A stretch of 64,000 nt of DNA from Citrus sinensis (Eukaryota; Streptophyta; Magnoliopsida; Sapindales; Rutaceae), in NCBI RefSeq assembly GCF_022201045.2, contig NC_068563.1:19813001-19877000 (forward strand), read 5' to 3'. Shown piece by piece: positions 22,701 through 34,354 of this stretch. Under the pieces are notes generated by a model. The model did no database searches. It saw nothing but the letters and a program-made list of their open reading frames with translations, and was not told where the DNA came from. How positions within the stretch are numbered: the first letter of the stretch is position 1; each line of letters opens with the position of its first letter. The position numbers and the translations under genes were made by a program.

Positions 22701-22859
22701 GAAAAAAAAAAGAGGGACCTTTTTGCAGGTTAAAGGAGAAGCAAGAAAGTAAACGCAATCAGTGTTTCTCTTTAAGGCTTCTTCTTCGGCTGTTGCTGAT
22801 GCCGTCGACACTTGCTGCTGTTGTTGATGTTGTTGCTGAGCTGCTGCCGCGACGACCAT
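19790..22859 (-). CDS. Zinc finger CCCH domain protein (AtC3H17-like), three exons
   Basis: Coding exons are 22859-22719, 22057-21947 and 21751-19790 (minus strand), all joined in phase 0, giving 737 aa. The start at 22859 sits in a strong context (GCCATGG); an in-frame upstream ATG at 22907 would add 16 residues. Three CCCH fingers are visible: CVYFLASPLTC...CEYRH spanning exons 1 and 2, CYFWLNGNC..CGFRH in exon 2, and CIFFQKGLC..CAFLH in exon 3. The Ala/Gln-rich start (poly-Q) is followed by fingers, a long Arg/Ser/Asp-rich disordered middle and a very acidic tail ending in DDFAKKIGVMFS. CCCH fingers usually bind RNA, and plant C3H17 relatives are nuclear regulators; the role here is inferred. 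Splice sites are GT-AG (GTCCCT, GTAAGT donors). The Met at 21724 is internal and not the real start. Confidence 0.93.
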
Positions 22860-22883
22860 GGCGCTGGCGTTCTTTTTTTTTTT

Positions 22884-22903
22884 GGGGGGGGTGGGGGGGG
22901 GGG
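22884..22903 (+). other. G-run (8 G, T, 11 G) next to the CCCH start codon
   Basis: A nearly pure 20-base G tract, preceded by about 12 T, lies 25-45 bp upstream of the start at 22859. On the coding (minus) strand it is a C-run, in the 5' leader. It could form a G-quadruplex on the template strand. It is also a likely site of length variation and sequencing error. Confidence 0.8.
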
Positions 22904-25479
22904 ACAAATTCAGATCGAATTAATAATAACAACAATAATAATTATAATTCTATTGAAGAAGAAAAGGACCCGATAACCCGAATCAAGATCCGAATCCAAA
23001 CTGGGAGGGCAAGAGAGCCGCCGCAAAGAAACAAGAAGAAGAAGAAAAGAGAGAGAATGTGATTATGAGAGTATCTGTTTATAAAGAAGGTGAAAGGCTA
23101 AGGCTTTTGAGTTTTGAGCTTTTTTTTTAATTTGTTTTTTGGGTTTTATTATTTTATTTGTTTATATTATATTTAACGTGGACAGATTAGTTGTGGTTTG
23201 GGAGAGTTGAGACACACTTGAGTTGGGATGATGTTTTGGGTTTTTTTTTTTTTTTGAGTTAAAGTTAAGAGTTGCGCTTGCTGTTGCTGGTGGCGAGTTG
23301 CGTTGTGGTATGTTTCGTTAGCCTGCACCTCGACGCGTGGCTCTTTCTTATTGGCAGCTGGTTATTTGTTATTCGTTGTCGGGTTCTTCTACGACGAAGA
23401 TGGAGTTTTTTTTAAAAAGGAAACAAATTTAATTGAAACATAGAAAACATTAAAAGAGATTAGCAATTTCTGCTGGACAGTCTTCAATCCAGATGGTCTC
23501 ATCTGGAGAAGAGAAAGCCAGCTTGGCTAGCATGTAAGCCACCATGTTACAAGATCTTGGTACATGTTTGACCATAATGGGAGATCTATTAAGTCATGAA
23601 GTGAATCGAGTTCGACAATAAAAGAAAATAAGCCTGAGTCCCATGCTAGCTTATGCCCCTGAAAAACAGCTTCCGCTTCGCAAACTCCACATCCCCAGAA
23701 AAAGGCCTTGTATATACAGCTGCTGCCATAACTTCTCCTCTTGTGTTTCTGACAATAGGCCCCAAGGCTACCAATACCTTCAAAAAATTTAATGGATGCA
23801 TCAATATTGAGTTTATACCAATTACTTTCAACCTGATGATTTGAGTTTGTAGAAGCCACTGCCACAAGAGATTGTTGCGATAGTTTGTAGTTCTTGATGA
23901 CAGATTCAGCCCTAGCCAAGGTGCACAAAGTATCATTCTCCTCGTCATTATATAGGAATAAGTTTATGTTCCTCCAAAGTTTCCACGCCAAAACCACAAA
24001 GGACTCGAAGGTCTCTTTGGACATGGAAGTGGCCAAGGATTGAACAAAGTTTCCTCCAAAGAAGTTGATGCTTTGAGAGGTAGGGACAAAGTGTGCAAAA
24101 ATTGATAAGCGCCATACCTTTTTAATTGATTTACATCCCACCAAAGTATGGAAGTTATCCTCCGGCACTCTGTTACATCTTGGATAGGTAGGAGCACCTT
24201 CCTTTTAAATAAATTACATAGAGTTGGAAGGGTATCCAGTAAAGCGCGCCACATAAAAACCCTTTATTTTGGGTGGGAGAGAAAGAGACGACAGAAATTT
24301 CCACCATGCTTGGAGTGACGATGAACTGGAGGGACCGGGGTGATGGTTCAAGCGCAAAGCTACCTGGTACCCGCTTTTGACAGTATATACTCCCTTTTTG
24401 TCATAGAACCAATAAACTTGGTCGGGATGTGGACGATGAGGGAGAGGAATATGAGAAATCGTTTCAGCATCTAATGGCAAGAAGTGAGTCTAGATAAGAG
24501 GAATATTCCAGCTCCCATTACTATTTATGAGCTCTGTTACTGTGGTTTCAATAGGTAAGGTTTTTGGGGAGACAGGTTTAAAGGACACCGGTCTGGGAAT
24601 CCGGTTATCTTTATACACAAATATATTCTTGCCAGCTCCGATGTGCCAACATAAACCCGCTTGCACAAGTTCTTTTCCTCATAAAAGGCTCTTCCATAAG
24701 AAAGAGAAGTTGCAACCCATTTTGCTGCTAAGAAAATCAAAGTTGGGGAAATACCTGGCTTTTAATGTTTTGACTAGGGATGGCAACCAAACTCAGACCC
24801 GGATCGGACCCGAATTGAATCCAAAAAATCCGGTTCGGGTTCAACTCGCACCAGAGTAATTTTTATCCGAAATCCAAATCAGTTTTTGACAACCCGCATA
24901 TTTCTGGGTCCGGATCCGGTTTCAAGTGAACCCGCAAATCCGGAACCCGAACCCGAATATTATTTATTTTAATATTAATTTTTATCCACAAATCCGTAAA
25001 TATAAATAGAAAAAAAAAAGCAAAAGTGAACCCTAGATCTCTCAATCTCTCTCGTTCCTCTCTCGAAATTTCTCCTTCAACTGAAGTATTGAACTCTATT
25101 GTAAATTTGTAATTTCTCCTCTCAATCTCTCAAGTCTCATCCATAATCCGTTCCTCTCTCAATCTCTCTCACCCGTGAGCCGTGACTCGTTCCTCAGTCC
25201 TCAGTCCTCACTTAATCTCTCTCACTCTCTCTTCAACTCTCCTTCACGGTGAGGCTTTGTTCGGTTCATCACTCATCAGCAATTCAGCATCACACGTCTC
25301 ATCTCTCACTCTATCGCGGCCAGCAAAAGGGTTGAAATCCACCTCAGTCGCGGCTGGGTTCGTTTGTGGTTTCTTGGATCCATTTCTTCTGGTAAGCAAA
25401 AAGTTAGTTCTTTGTTATTTATTTAATTCATCAAAAGTTTGCAACTTTTTTTGTTATTGATGCACTTAGGTACTTTTTT

Positions 25480-25622
25480 GACTTGATTTGTATTAATTAA
25501 TTATGTTTTAGTTTGTGGTTGTGGGGTTGTGTTAATAAAAAAGTGGTATTGGACTTGATTTGTATTAATTAATTATGTTTTAGTTCGTGGTTGTGGGGTT
25601 GTGTTAATAAAAAGTTGGTACT
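25480..25622. repeat. 72-bp tandem duplication inside the hAT
   Basis: GACTTGATTTGTATTAATTA starts at 25480 and again at 25552; the copies differ at a few positions. Confidence 0.88.
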
Positions 25623-26500
25623 AGAGGGAAAAAAAACTGCATCTTTTTTGCTTTGGCCTCATCCCTTTTGATTCATTATTCATCTTATCTTTTGGACATT
25701 CGAGGGCTGAGGATATTTTGTTTTGTTTTGCTGAGTTGAGCTTCGACTGGGTTATTTTCTGACAGAGCATGGACAAAATGAAAATACATAATGTTAAATT
25801 TGGTTTAAACTAAAAGTAACACGAACCAAGCTTTATCTGGATCTTGAACTGGGCAGAAAGGTAGACTCTGAGAGAGTTTTTGATTTGTTTTACAGTTCAA
25901 ATGATTAATAGGCTTTTGCCAGATAGCAATATCACCTTTCTCTTTTATATTTTCCCAGCAAAGGCTCTTAGCTACATTTTCAATAGCAGTTTGTTCCTTA
26001 TTCAAATCCTCTTTTGTTCTTTGCCAGCCTCTCGCATGCTTCTTCCAATTAATTGGAGGGCCAGATAAAATCCGGTACCCTCCAATTCATGATTAATAAT
26101 GTTCTTGTTAAGAATTCAAAGTTAATGTTCTGTAATTTTCTTGATTAATAATGTCTCTTCAAAATCTTAATCTTATGAATTCTTGATTAATAATGTCCTG
26201 TATTATCAATTTATCACTAATTGGTTGTGTTGTTCATTATGTTTATAATTTACACATTTTTTGTAGATGGAATTCCAGAGGAAGCAATACTTTCTGCAGA
26301 GCATTTGATTGATGAAAGTTGGATGATTGAGCAACAATCAAATGAAGTGGATGATTCAGAGTTTAGTCTTTAGCACTAGTGGCTGGAAATTTGAGCTTTA
26401 AATTGTAGAATTATGTTATGGATTTGTAGTTGTGGATGTTTATTACTTTAAAACTTTGAATTTTAGATTTTATATTGTGTTGTATTTGTTTTAGAACTTG

Positions 26501-26660
26501 GATGTGTTATATGTTTTGTTTTTTTGCCCTTTGTCCAGCAAATTTTGTTGAACCAAAGTGAAGTAACTTGGTTCTGGTAGTTTGGTTCTGGATGTATTAT
26601 ATGTTCTGTTTTTTTGCTCTTTATCCAGCAAATTTTGTTGAACCAATTCTAGGAAGAATA
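26501..26660. repeat. 90-bp tandem duplication inside the hAT
   Basis: GATGTGTTATATGTTTTG at 26501 recurs at 26591 as GATGTATTATATGTTCTG, each followed by a GTCCAGCAAATTTTGTTGAA-like stretch. The second copy is incomplete. Confidence 0.85.
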
Positions 26661-29600
26661 TTGTAATGTATTTTACCGTAATGTGTTTTTTCATGTAATA
26701 CATTAAAACATTAAAACTTCCCCTGTTAAATTAAGCAATCGGGTCTTTTAAAAAAAATAAATAAAGCAATTCGGGTTCAAAACCCGGAATTCAGAAATCC
26801 GGATTTTTTTGGGTTAAACTCGGACCGCATCCGGATTAAAAAAATCAGGTTTAATGCGGGTCCGGTTATGAGTATTTTGTATCCGGGTCCGGATCCGGAA
26901 CAGTCAAACCCAAACTCGAACCCGAAAATTGCCATCCCTAGTTTTGACCATTAGCAATTTCGGATCTTGTAAGATGTGCCAACTAAGTTTTCCGAGCAGA
27001 GCTTGATTGAAAGAGATGAGATCTCAAAACCTCAATCTGCCTTCCTTTTTTGGCGCACATAAATCTCTCCAAGAGAGCTAATACATGCCCTTTGATTTTC
27101 CTTTAGAGCCTTACCAAAATCTTTTGATAAGCCTTTGGATCTTGTTGCACAGCTTTTGGGGTACCCGGAAGACGCTCATTGCGTAAGTAGAAATCGCTTG
27201 AATCACTGCCTTGATTAAAACTTCCTTGCCACCACTAGAGAACAATTTGGACTGCCAACTATTTAATTTCCCTATAACTCTGTGTTTGATGAGATTGAAA
27301 AAAGTCATTTTATTTCGTCCAACCATGGAAGGAAGTCCCAGATACCTTTCATGGAGAGAGACAACCTGAAGGTTGAAAAGATATTTGATTTCATTAATAG
27401 TGTGTTGAGGCACATTCAGACTGAAAAATATTGAAGATTTGTCTATATTAAATCATTGGCCCGAAGTTGCAATGTACAGATCAAATATGGATTTTAAGTA
27501 AGAGCAGTCTTCGGTTGTGGCTTGGGAGGAAATGAGGCTGTCGTCTGCAAAAAGAAAGTGAGAGATTACAAAAGTATTCCGATTGAACCCAATACAAAAG
27601 TATTCTGATTGAACCCAACTCCACGAATCTGTTTTTGTTCGACTGCCTGGCGAATGAGATTAGAAAAAACGTCAGTACATAGAATAAATAAATAAGGAGA
27701 TAAAGGGCATCCCTGGTGAAGACCTCATTGGGGATGGATGGCGTCTGTAACCTCTCCAATAAGTCAAATGTTGAAGGTAGCAGTAGAGACACAACACATG
27801 ATGAGATTCACCAACCTCCTTGAAAAACCAAATTTTATCATTGTTTGCTTCAAGAATGACCATTCTAACTTGTCATATGCTTTGCTCACATCTAGCTTCA
27901 AAACCACCAAGCCTTTGCGTCCTCTTTGCTTATTTGTAATTTGGTGGAGACATTCATAACTGACCACAATGTTGTCTGTAATCTGTCTTTGGGGAATAAA
28001 AGCACTCTGAAACAGGGAGATGATTTGGTCGAGGATTGTCTTTATGCGGTTCGTAATTGATTTGGTTATGATTTTATAGATGACATTACATAGGCTAATG
28101 ATTCGAAATTCAGTTACCTTCCTAGGATTCTCAGCTTTTGGGATCAACACAATTAAAGTTCGATTGGGCTCTGCAATGTCACCTCCATCATTGAGGACAT
28201 GTAAGCATGTTTTCACAATTGTATCTTAAACTAAGGGCCAATGTTTTTTATAAAACTCAGTCGGGAACCCATCAGGACCTGGGGCCTTTAGAGGATGCAT
28301 CTGTGTCAGAGCTGCAATGATCTCCTCTTGAGAAAAAGGCTCCTCAAGTTTTAAATTTAGCTCCTCAGTCACACGAGGATCAAAGAGTTCTAAAGAAACA
28401 CGTAGAGTCTCAGGTGATGGATTAGAAGTCTTATATAGCTGCATGAAATAAGAATGTTGTCCTGGTCCTCAACCCAAATATTGTTCTCGTCTAAAATGCC
28501 CCTCATAAAGTTCTTTCGTTTTCTGGCAGTTGCACGCGCATAAAAGAACCTGGTATTTTTATCCCCAAGTTATAGCCATGTGACTTTGGATCTCTATTTC
28601 TAATATAATTCTTCCTCTAACAAAAGTTGTTCTATTTGGTCCTCTGTCTTTCGAATTGCACCGAGATCCATTGATTGTAAGGGGGTAGTTTTAAGTTCAC
28701 GTAAATGATTCACCAGGAGCTTATAGTTTTTATTCTTGTTATTAAAAGTGGTGGAGCTCCACAAGCAAAGTTTTTCTTGTGTTGAAGAAATCTTCGACTG
28801 GAAATCTGCAAGTTGGCTATTTGTGACTGAGTTGTGATCTCTCGACCAAATTGCTTGGTATATCTTTTGGCACTCCTCATTGTGGCTCCATACAGCTTCG
28901 TATTGGAAGCGTAACTAACGTTGATAGCTCACTTTGCTCTGACTATTGCTATGCTTGGCAAATTCAAGTCTAATAGGACAATGATCTGAACCAATAGCCT
29001 CCTCATGATAAACACAAAAATTCCCAAAGATATTCTTCCATCGTGGATTGTAAAGGAACTTATCTAGTCTTTCTTAAACAAAGTTTGGCCTATATCTTCT
29101 ATTTGGCCACATGAACATGAAGCCCTTCTAACCGGCATTTGTTAGCTCACAATATTCAATAGCCTCCCGAAAAGCGTGGATAACTTCCACATTTCTAAGG
29201 ATCCCGCCTTTTTTCTCTTATGGCTTCAAAATTTCGTTTAAATCGCCCCCGCAAAGCTATGAAAGATTGAAGTTGGATGATAAACGCTTTAGGAGGCTCT
29301 AAGTATGATGTCTTTGCGTAAAATATGAATGCCCGTATAGCCCCGTAAATCTCCAGTGAATGTCCCCTTCAGACTGAATTAATGAGTCAATATGGTGCAT
29401 GCTATAAGAGGAAATTCTCAAATCAAGATTTGAATTCCAGAGTAAGGCAAGACCACCAATAGATCCACAGCTATTGACAACAAATCAATTGTCAAAAGTC
29501 AACTTTATTTTGATTTTCTCCATTTGTAATGCATTACGTTTAGTTTCACAAAGAAACAAAATATTTGGTTTGTACAAGCAGAGAACTTTAGCAAGTGCTT

Positions 29601-30436
29601 TGAACGTCCAGGTATTCCCCAATCCCCGGACGTTCCAACATAGAATTATCATGGCATTCGGCGGGGCTAGCAACCAGCCTCCATCGTTGACACATCATTG
29701 GGGGGTACCACATAAGAGATGGTTTCCTACAGTGAAGGAGTTGAAGTAATATATTCACGTCTGCTTCTTTTAGCCGTAAGAGAAGCCAATTCTCCTGATC
29801 CCTCAACCGGATTGCACAATAGAAGGGCTCAGAGGCTTGATTCTGGGAGTTATGTTCTTCTTGCAACGTAATTCCCTTGTCCATGGACTGTTTATTTCTA
29901 TTACCTGTCATGTCAGGCTTGGTATGCTCCGCATTTGGTAATGGTTTCCTTCTGGCCATCAACTTCCACTTCTTCTTTGATGGGTTGTTATCTTTGTTTA
30001 GTTATGAGCTTTGGTGTAATGAACATGATGAAAGCCTAGATAAGTTATTATCTGTAATATGGGAATCCATAGGTCCTGCTACTCTAGAGATATTTCGTTG
30101 CTTTTCAGTTCGTGGCCCGACAACCTCCGTAGATAGTATATATTTGCCTTTGGAAGTTTTGACTAGCGCCGCACTAGGAGGGAGCTCGATGAACCTATAT
30201 AGGTTGTCATTATTGGTTGACGCCACCATTTCATTAATGTTGGGCTAATTGTTGTTTGACACCACCTTTTCATTAATGTTGGGCTTGTTGTCCTGGAAAG
30301 AAATATTCTGGAGCTAGGAGGCGGTAGGAACAGTGAACCTATGGCTTTGGTCAGGGGGATTAGAATGAGATGGGTGATTGCCAATGTTGGGGGAACTGTT
30401 CACATGGGCACCCTCATCAATATCCAGGTTTTGATT

Positions 30437-31300
30437 CTATCTCTTCTCCACAGGTGGTTTAACTTTCAAAGATAGTTTAAATTTAAAATCCATAGAGGTT
30501 TTTACATTTTTTGTGATAAAGAAGACAACACATTCATGATAGAGATGGCCCAAGTGACCACAACAATAGTAAAAATCTAGTAACCTTTCATACTTAAGTG
30601 GCAAAGTAGTGACATCTTCTCCTTCTTCCAATTGTAGTCGAATGCCTCATTTAAGGGGTTGGGTAAGGTTAATGTTCACTCTGATGCGAAGAAACTATCC
30701 TGAATAATTCCCTGAAGGACCCATGTCTACTTCCTCTACAATGCCTATCTGGCTACCTAAAAAATGCCCCATTTCTTTCGTCATGCAGACAATCGGCAAA
30801 TTGTGAACCTGGATCTAAAAAGAGGCACGAGAGAAATCTAGCTTGGATATATCCCCCATACCTGTTGGCTCAATAAGAATAATAAGTGCATTCTGAAAAC
30901 ACTATGCCCCCCCTTTGAGCACACGGATGCGATATATGTGTAAATTGAATTGGAAGAGGAATTTATTACCACCAAGGCTCTCGGTTCTCACTCCATGGAG
31001 GGGCTTCCACATTTACTGAACTGCTGCCCGTACCCCTTCTTTATTAGCCAGTTTGTTGGATAAAATCTTCCCCACAAGGGTCAATTTTAGCTTATTCTCT
31101 CATGTAGCCCGTAAGTGGCTTGATAGTGTGCTGATTGCCCCATCTTCATCAGTGAGAGTTAAAGATCAACAAAGGTTAGTAATCTCCTATGTACCCATGG
31201 GATTTTGGAGGAAAATAATGATACTTCCTGACGATATGGTAGAGAATGGGTTGTAATAGAAGGTTTATGAGAAGAGAAAGAGAGAACTCACTCCCTTGGA
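30437..31300 (-). pseudogene. LINE ORF1 (gag-like, zinc knuckle), decayed
   Basis: Broken frames on the minus strand. The clearest piece (30631-30437) contains YYCCGHLGHLYHEC, a CCHC zinc-knuckle in which the first cysteine seems lost, preceded by PLKYERLLDF as in plant LINE ORF1 proteins (DUF4283 plus zf-CCHC type). Upstream stretches (IQVHNLPIVCMTKEMG, IGIVEEVD) fit the same family but contain stops. This protein would bind element RNA. Confidence 0.7.
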
Positions 31301-31612
31301 GTGAATGAGTCACGTTCTTTGATGTGAAGAAAGCTTCCACAGCGACAACCACTGAAGTTTCTCAATAAGAGTCCCATACGACGGAGATGGAGTTGAAAAG
31401 GGTTAATTTTGAAAAATGAACTAACGTAACGTCATTTTCTCCATGGTTTTTTCAATTAATTCAGGCCCTAAAGGTTCTTAAACCTTCATTAATCTGATTC
31501 ATGATCATTTAATATTAAACAGACGAAGAATTAATTATATGTGATTTATTCCTATATAATTCTAGAAATATCTTGTGATCCTTATAGATTCGGTGGATTG
31601 AGTTTAAGTGCG

Positions 31613-32382
31613 TAGGGGTGGGCATTTAACCTGACCCAATCCAAAACAGAAAATTTTGAGTTCGGATCAAATGCAAATAAAGATCTCAACTCGATTGAGT
31701 GGGGTTCTATCTAACCTAATCGAATCATGATTCGATCGGATTAGACAGTGACACAATTAAAAAAATTAAATTTCCTCACACCACCCACACTACACGGGAC
31801 ATGGTGCCACACACAGCTGACAGTATTGGGCCATCGAATCACCAAGGTGGCCATTCACCGGCACAACCACAAGCACATACAGACTGCAACACACCAACTT
31901 GGCCAGTTTGCTGCACTTCGTCAATTGTTGTAGCTTGCTCCACCAACTACCACAGCCACTATTGTAGCTTGCTTCACCTCGACAACCACCTTTTAAGATC
32001 CAATCCAATGACTTTATTCATAGTAAATATATATTATATTAAATATTAATTTCAAATTTTCATTGTATTTATTTATAATTGTATTATATAAATTGTGTAA
32101 TGTATGATTTTGATGTGATAATAAAACTGTTATTTGCAATGTCAATTAAAAAGTATTATAATTTAGATAATTTGCTTTACTTATCTAGTGCATTTGGTTT
32201 ACCCATCATAATCTATACATACGCATACATTGCAGCCTATCAAACTTTTGGTCTGATCTAATTCGATCTGATTATTTTCGAATCGGATTGGGTCAGATTA
32301 CAAGTTCGAATGATTTTTTTTCCCCAAAACAATTAACTCAAAGCTCAATTTGATTGATCTGAGCTTAAATTTTCCATCCCTA
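31613..32382. mobile_element. Short non-autonomous hAT-like element (770 bp)
   Basis: The ends TAGGGGTGGGCATTTAA and, reverse-complemented, TAGGGATGGAAAATTTAA resemble each other and the ends of the 2.17-kb hAT. Subterminal CCTGACCCAATCC (left) is mirrored by GGATTGGGTCAG (right). The flanking octamers TAAGTGCG and CAGGTGTG differ only by three transitions, which fits an old 8-bp target duplication. The interior is AT-rich with no protein. Confidence 0.65.
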
Positions 32383-32399
32383 CAGGTGTGTACTTGTAA

Positions 32400-33130
32400 A
32401 ATGCACTCTAGTATTCAAGATAGTGTTTAGTGATTGAGAGTTAGTTAAATATGGGTTTCTTTTGAAAATTAGCCAAAAAAAAAAAAAACCCTCTTTCGGT
32501 CTTTTTGATTTTTATTTATAGATCTGAGTTTCTTTTATTTCATATAAAGTTTGACACAGATATAACCTATAAAAAGATGGAAATATTTTATAATCAAAAT
32601 CTTAGAAGATAGAGTAGAGTTAAAAAGAGTTTTAAGTTAGAAAAAGACTTTTTATAGATAAAAGGCTATAAAAGTAGAGGTCTCTTATAGTATGAGGCGC
32701 AAAAAAAAAGGTAGCAAGGAGAGGGACAGTTGAATTGTAATCGTGATCTTAATAAAAGATTTATTTTCTCTGCCTGCAGACATAGGCCAAAGGCCAAACC
32801 ACGTTAATTCTTTGTGTCTTTTTGTTATATCGCCCTCATCTAAATTAATTCTCTAGTTGATTAAAAATATGCTTCAACAACAAATATAAAATATTATTAT
32901 CGTGTTTGCTAAAAGAAAAGTATTATTCTATCTCTTACATAAATAAATATGTTAAATTTTTATAAATTTTAAACAAAAATAATGATAATTCTTTTTCAAT
33001 AAATATCAAAATGATAAAATTAGTCTTAGTCATTTTAATCACAGCAAGGATTGTGTCTATTTTATTGGGCCCTGATTATTTTAAGGCAGAGCTCATCAAT
33101 CGGGGTGGAACTAGGGCCCCTAGGTTGTGC
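32400..33130. other. AT-rich intergenic DNA
   Basis: No gene or bounded element recognised. Confidence 0.35.
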
Positions 33131-33137
33131 GCAGCTG

Positions 33138-34095
33138 AAGAACTTTTCACCCCTCTCAAATTCTTATAAAACCCCTTTAATGTTTTTACATTTTTAACCT
33201 TTGTTAAGATTACCTTCAAAGACAAAAAGGAAATTATCATTATGCACAATCTCTCTCTCTCTCATAATTAAGTTCTTTCTCTTTCGCTGCTTGGCGAATT
33301 TTCTTTCTTTTTTTTTTTGAAGTTTGCAAATAACTTGCATGTGAATGATGAAATTTTTTGTTTGTATTCCTAATTAATTCAGGGTTATATTTTAGTTTAA
33401 ATATATGTACAGTCTCTATATATTAAAAAATACCTTAAAGACACATGTTATTAAATATACTACACTCAATATTCTTATTCTTTTTTTTGCTCTTACTGTA
33501 ATATCCTTACAACAATAGTTTTAGGTATATTAATTAGTTTATCTATAAAAAAAATTTTATTAACAAATTAACCTTAAAAGTAAAATTCTTATAAAACCCT
33601 TTTAATGTTTTAACATTTTTAATCTTTATTAAAACTACCCTAAAAGACAAAAATAAAATTATTATTATACTGAATCTCTCTCTCATAATTAAGTTCTTCT
33701 CTTTAATTGCTTGGCGCATTTTTTTAAGTTTTTTATTTATTGAAGTTTGCAAATCACTTCCATATGAAATATGAAAAATTCTTGTGTATCCTTAAATTAA
33801 TTTGATCTTTATTTTTTGCACTTGGGATTTGATTTATTAAATTTTTTTCTTTTTCAAAATTTTTGCATATTCTTCTTAAGCCATGTTTATTTTTTTCTTC
33901 ATATAGCATTGCCTTAAAAACCAAAAGACAAAAAAATGCACATATTCTGTGTGTTTTTAGAAGAGAGTGATACTATACATTGAAAATTGAAAGAGGAAGA
34001 ACTTGGAGGGCAGTTTTGGAATCATTGGGGTGTCATTGGGTTATCTTTAAGAGAGTGGTTTTCGAAGGAATTCTTAGGGGTGTCAAAATCTGGAG
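33138..34095. mobile_element. MULE-like non-autonomous element with an internal direct duplication
   Basis: The left end TTTTCACCCCTCTCAAATTC and the right end, reverse-complemented, TTTTGACACCCCTAAGAATT are related. The left arm (about 33160-33360: TTATAAAACCCCTTTAATG, CATAATTAAGTTC, TTGAAGTTTGCAAAT) recurs in diverged form at about 33586-33790, so the element is partly duplicated head-to-tail. A second element with similar ends is at 56982-57395. No target duplication could be fixed. Confidence 0.5.
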
Positions 34096-34354
34096 TCCAC
34101 TTATGAACACACAAATACCTTTCAAATCCATTGGGCCGTAGACTAGGTTCAAGGCTAAAACATACCCTTTAAAGGTGTCAATTGCTCAAAAGTGACTTCT
34201 TTGTGAAAGCCAAGGATATAGAACTTTTTCAAGCATCAGAGGATCATAGAAACCAGCGTACGGCTACTAAGATACAATGATAGCAACTGCAAAATGTTTC
34301 TCAAATGATAATGCAAAAGCTTCTGAAGTAAATTAAGTAATCCCTCTGTGCAGC

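Larger units (their letters stand above)
24775..26940. mobile_element. Non-autonomous hAT transposon inside the LINE
   Basis: Terminal inverted repeats are TAGGGATGGCAA and TTGCCATCCCTA (12 bp, perfect). Both sides carry the direct repeat GTTTTGAC (24767-24774 and 26941-26948), a perfect 8-bp target duplication as made by hAT transposases. About 200 bp inside each end is packed with CCGGAT, CCGGTT and ACCCG motifs, like the subterminal binding repeats of hAT elements. No transposase is seen; the interior includes a plant-leader-like CT-rich stretch (25030-25400) and two internal tandem duplications. Size is 2166 bp. The perfect duplication shows it is younger than the LINE it split. Confidence 0.92.
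23527..29673 (-). pseudogene. LINE ORF2: endonuclease, reverse transcriptase, zf-RVT, RNase H; decayed and interrupted
   Basis: Pieces in order on the minus strand: endonuclease start (MIILCWNVRGLGNTWTFKAL, from 29649) with KPNILFLCETK; palm and fingers of the reverse transcriptase (HPLKAPGPDGFPTEFYKKHW at about 28300-28240, FRIISLCNVIYKIITK, then LKLDVSKAYDKLEWSFL); catalytic FADD kept (HFLFADDSLIS, near 27540-27560); later PKLPSMVG-like and SGGKEVLIKAVIQ stretches (27111-27413); zf-RVT region (FYDKKGVYTVKSGYQVALRL, 24480-24214); and RNase H (KLNIDASIKFFEGIGSLGA, 24168-23527). Stops and frameshifts separate the pieces, and the hAT at 24775-26940 lies between RT and zf-RVT. Non-functional. 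Confidence 0.85.
23408..31377 (-). mobile_element. Full-length but decayed L1-type LINE, split by a hAT element
   Basis: Read on the minus strand: a gag-like first open frame with a zinc-knuckle remnant (about 30440-31300), then an endonuclease start, reverse transcriptase, zf-RVT and RNase H, ending in a short A-tail (T run at 23408-23413 on the plus strand). Flanking direct repeats ACGACGAAGATGGAGTT (23391-23407) and ACGACGGAGATGGAGTT (31378-31394) agree at 16 of 17 bases, the length expected for a LINE target duplication. Total span is 7970 bp; without the 2166-bp hAT and its 8-bp duplication it is about 5.8 kb, normal for a complete plant L1. Many stops and frameshifts show it is dead. 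It is inserted in what was the 5' flank of the CCCH gene. Confidence 0.88.

Noticed and set aside
22626-22907. Upstream start at 22907 for the CCCH gene
   Set aside because: It encodes Pro and Lys runs from homopolymers; the start at 22859 has the better context and matches family N-termini as I recall them. Mentioned as an alternative only.
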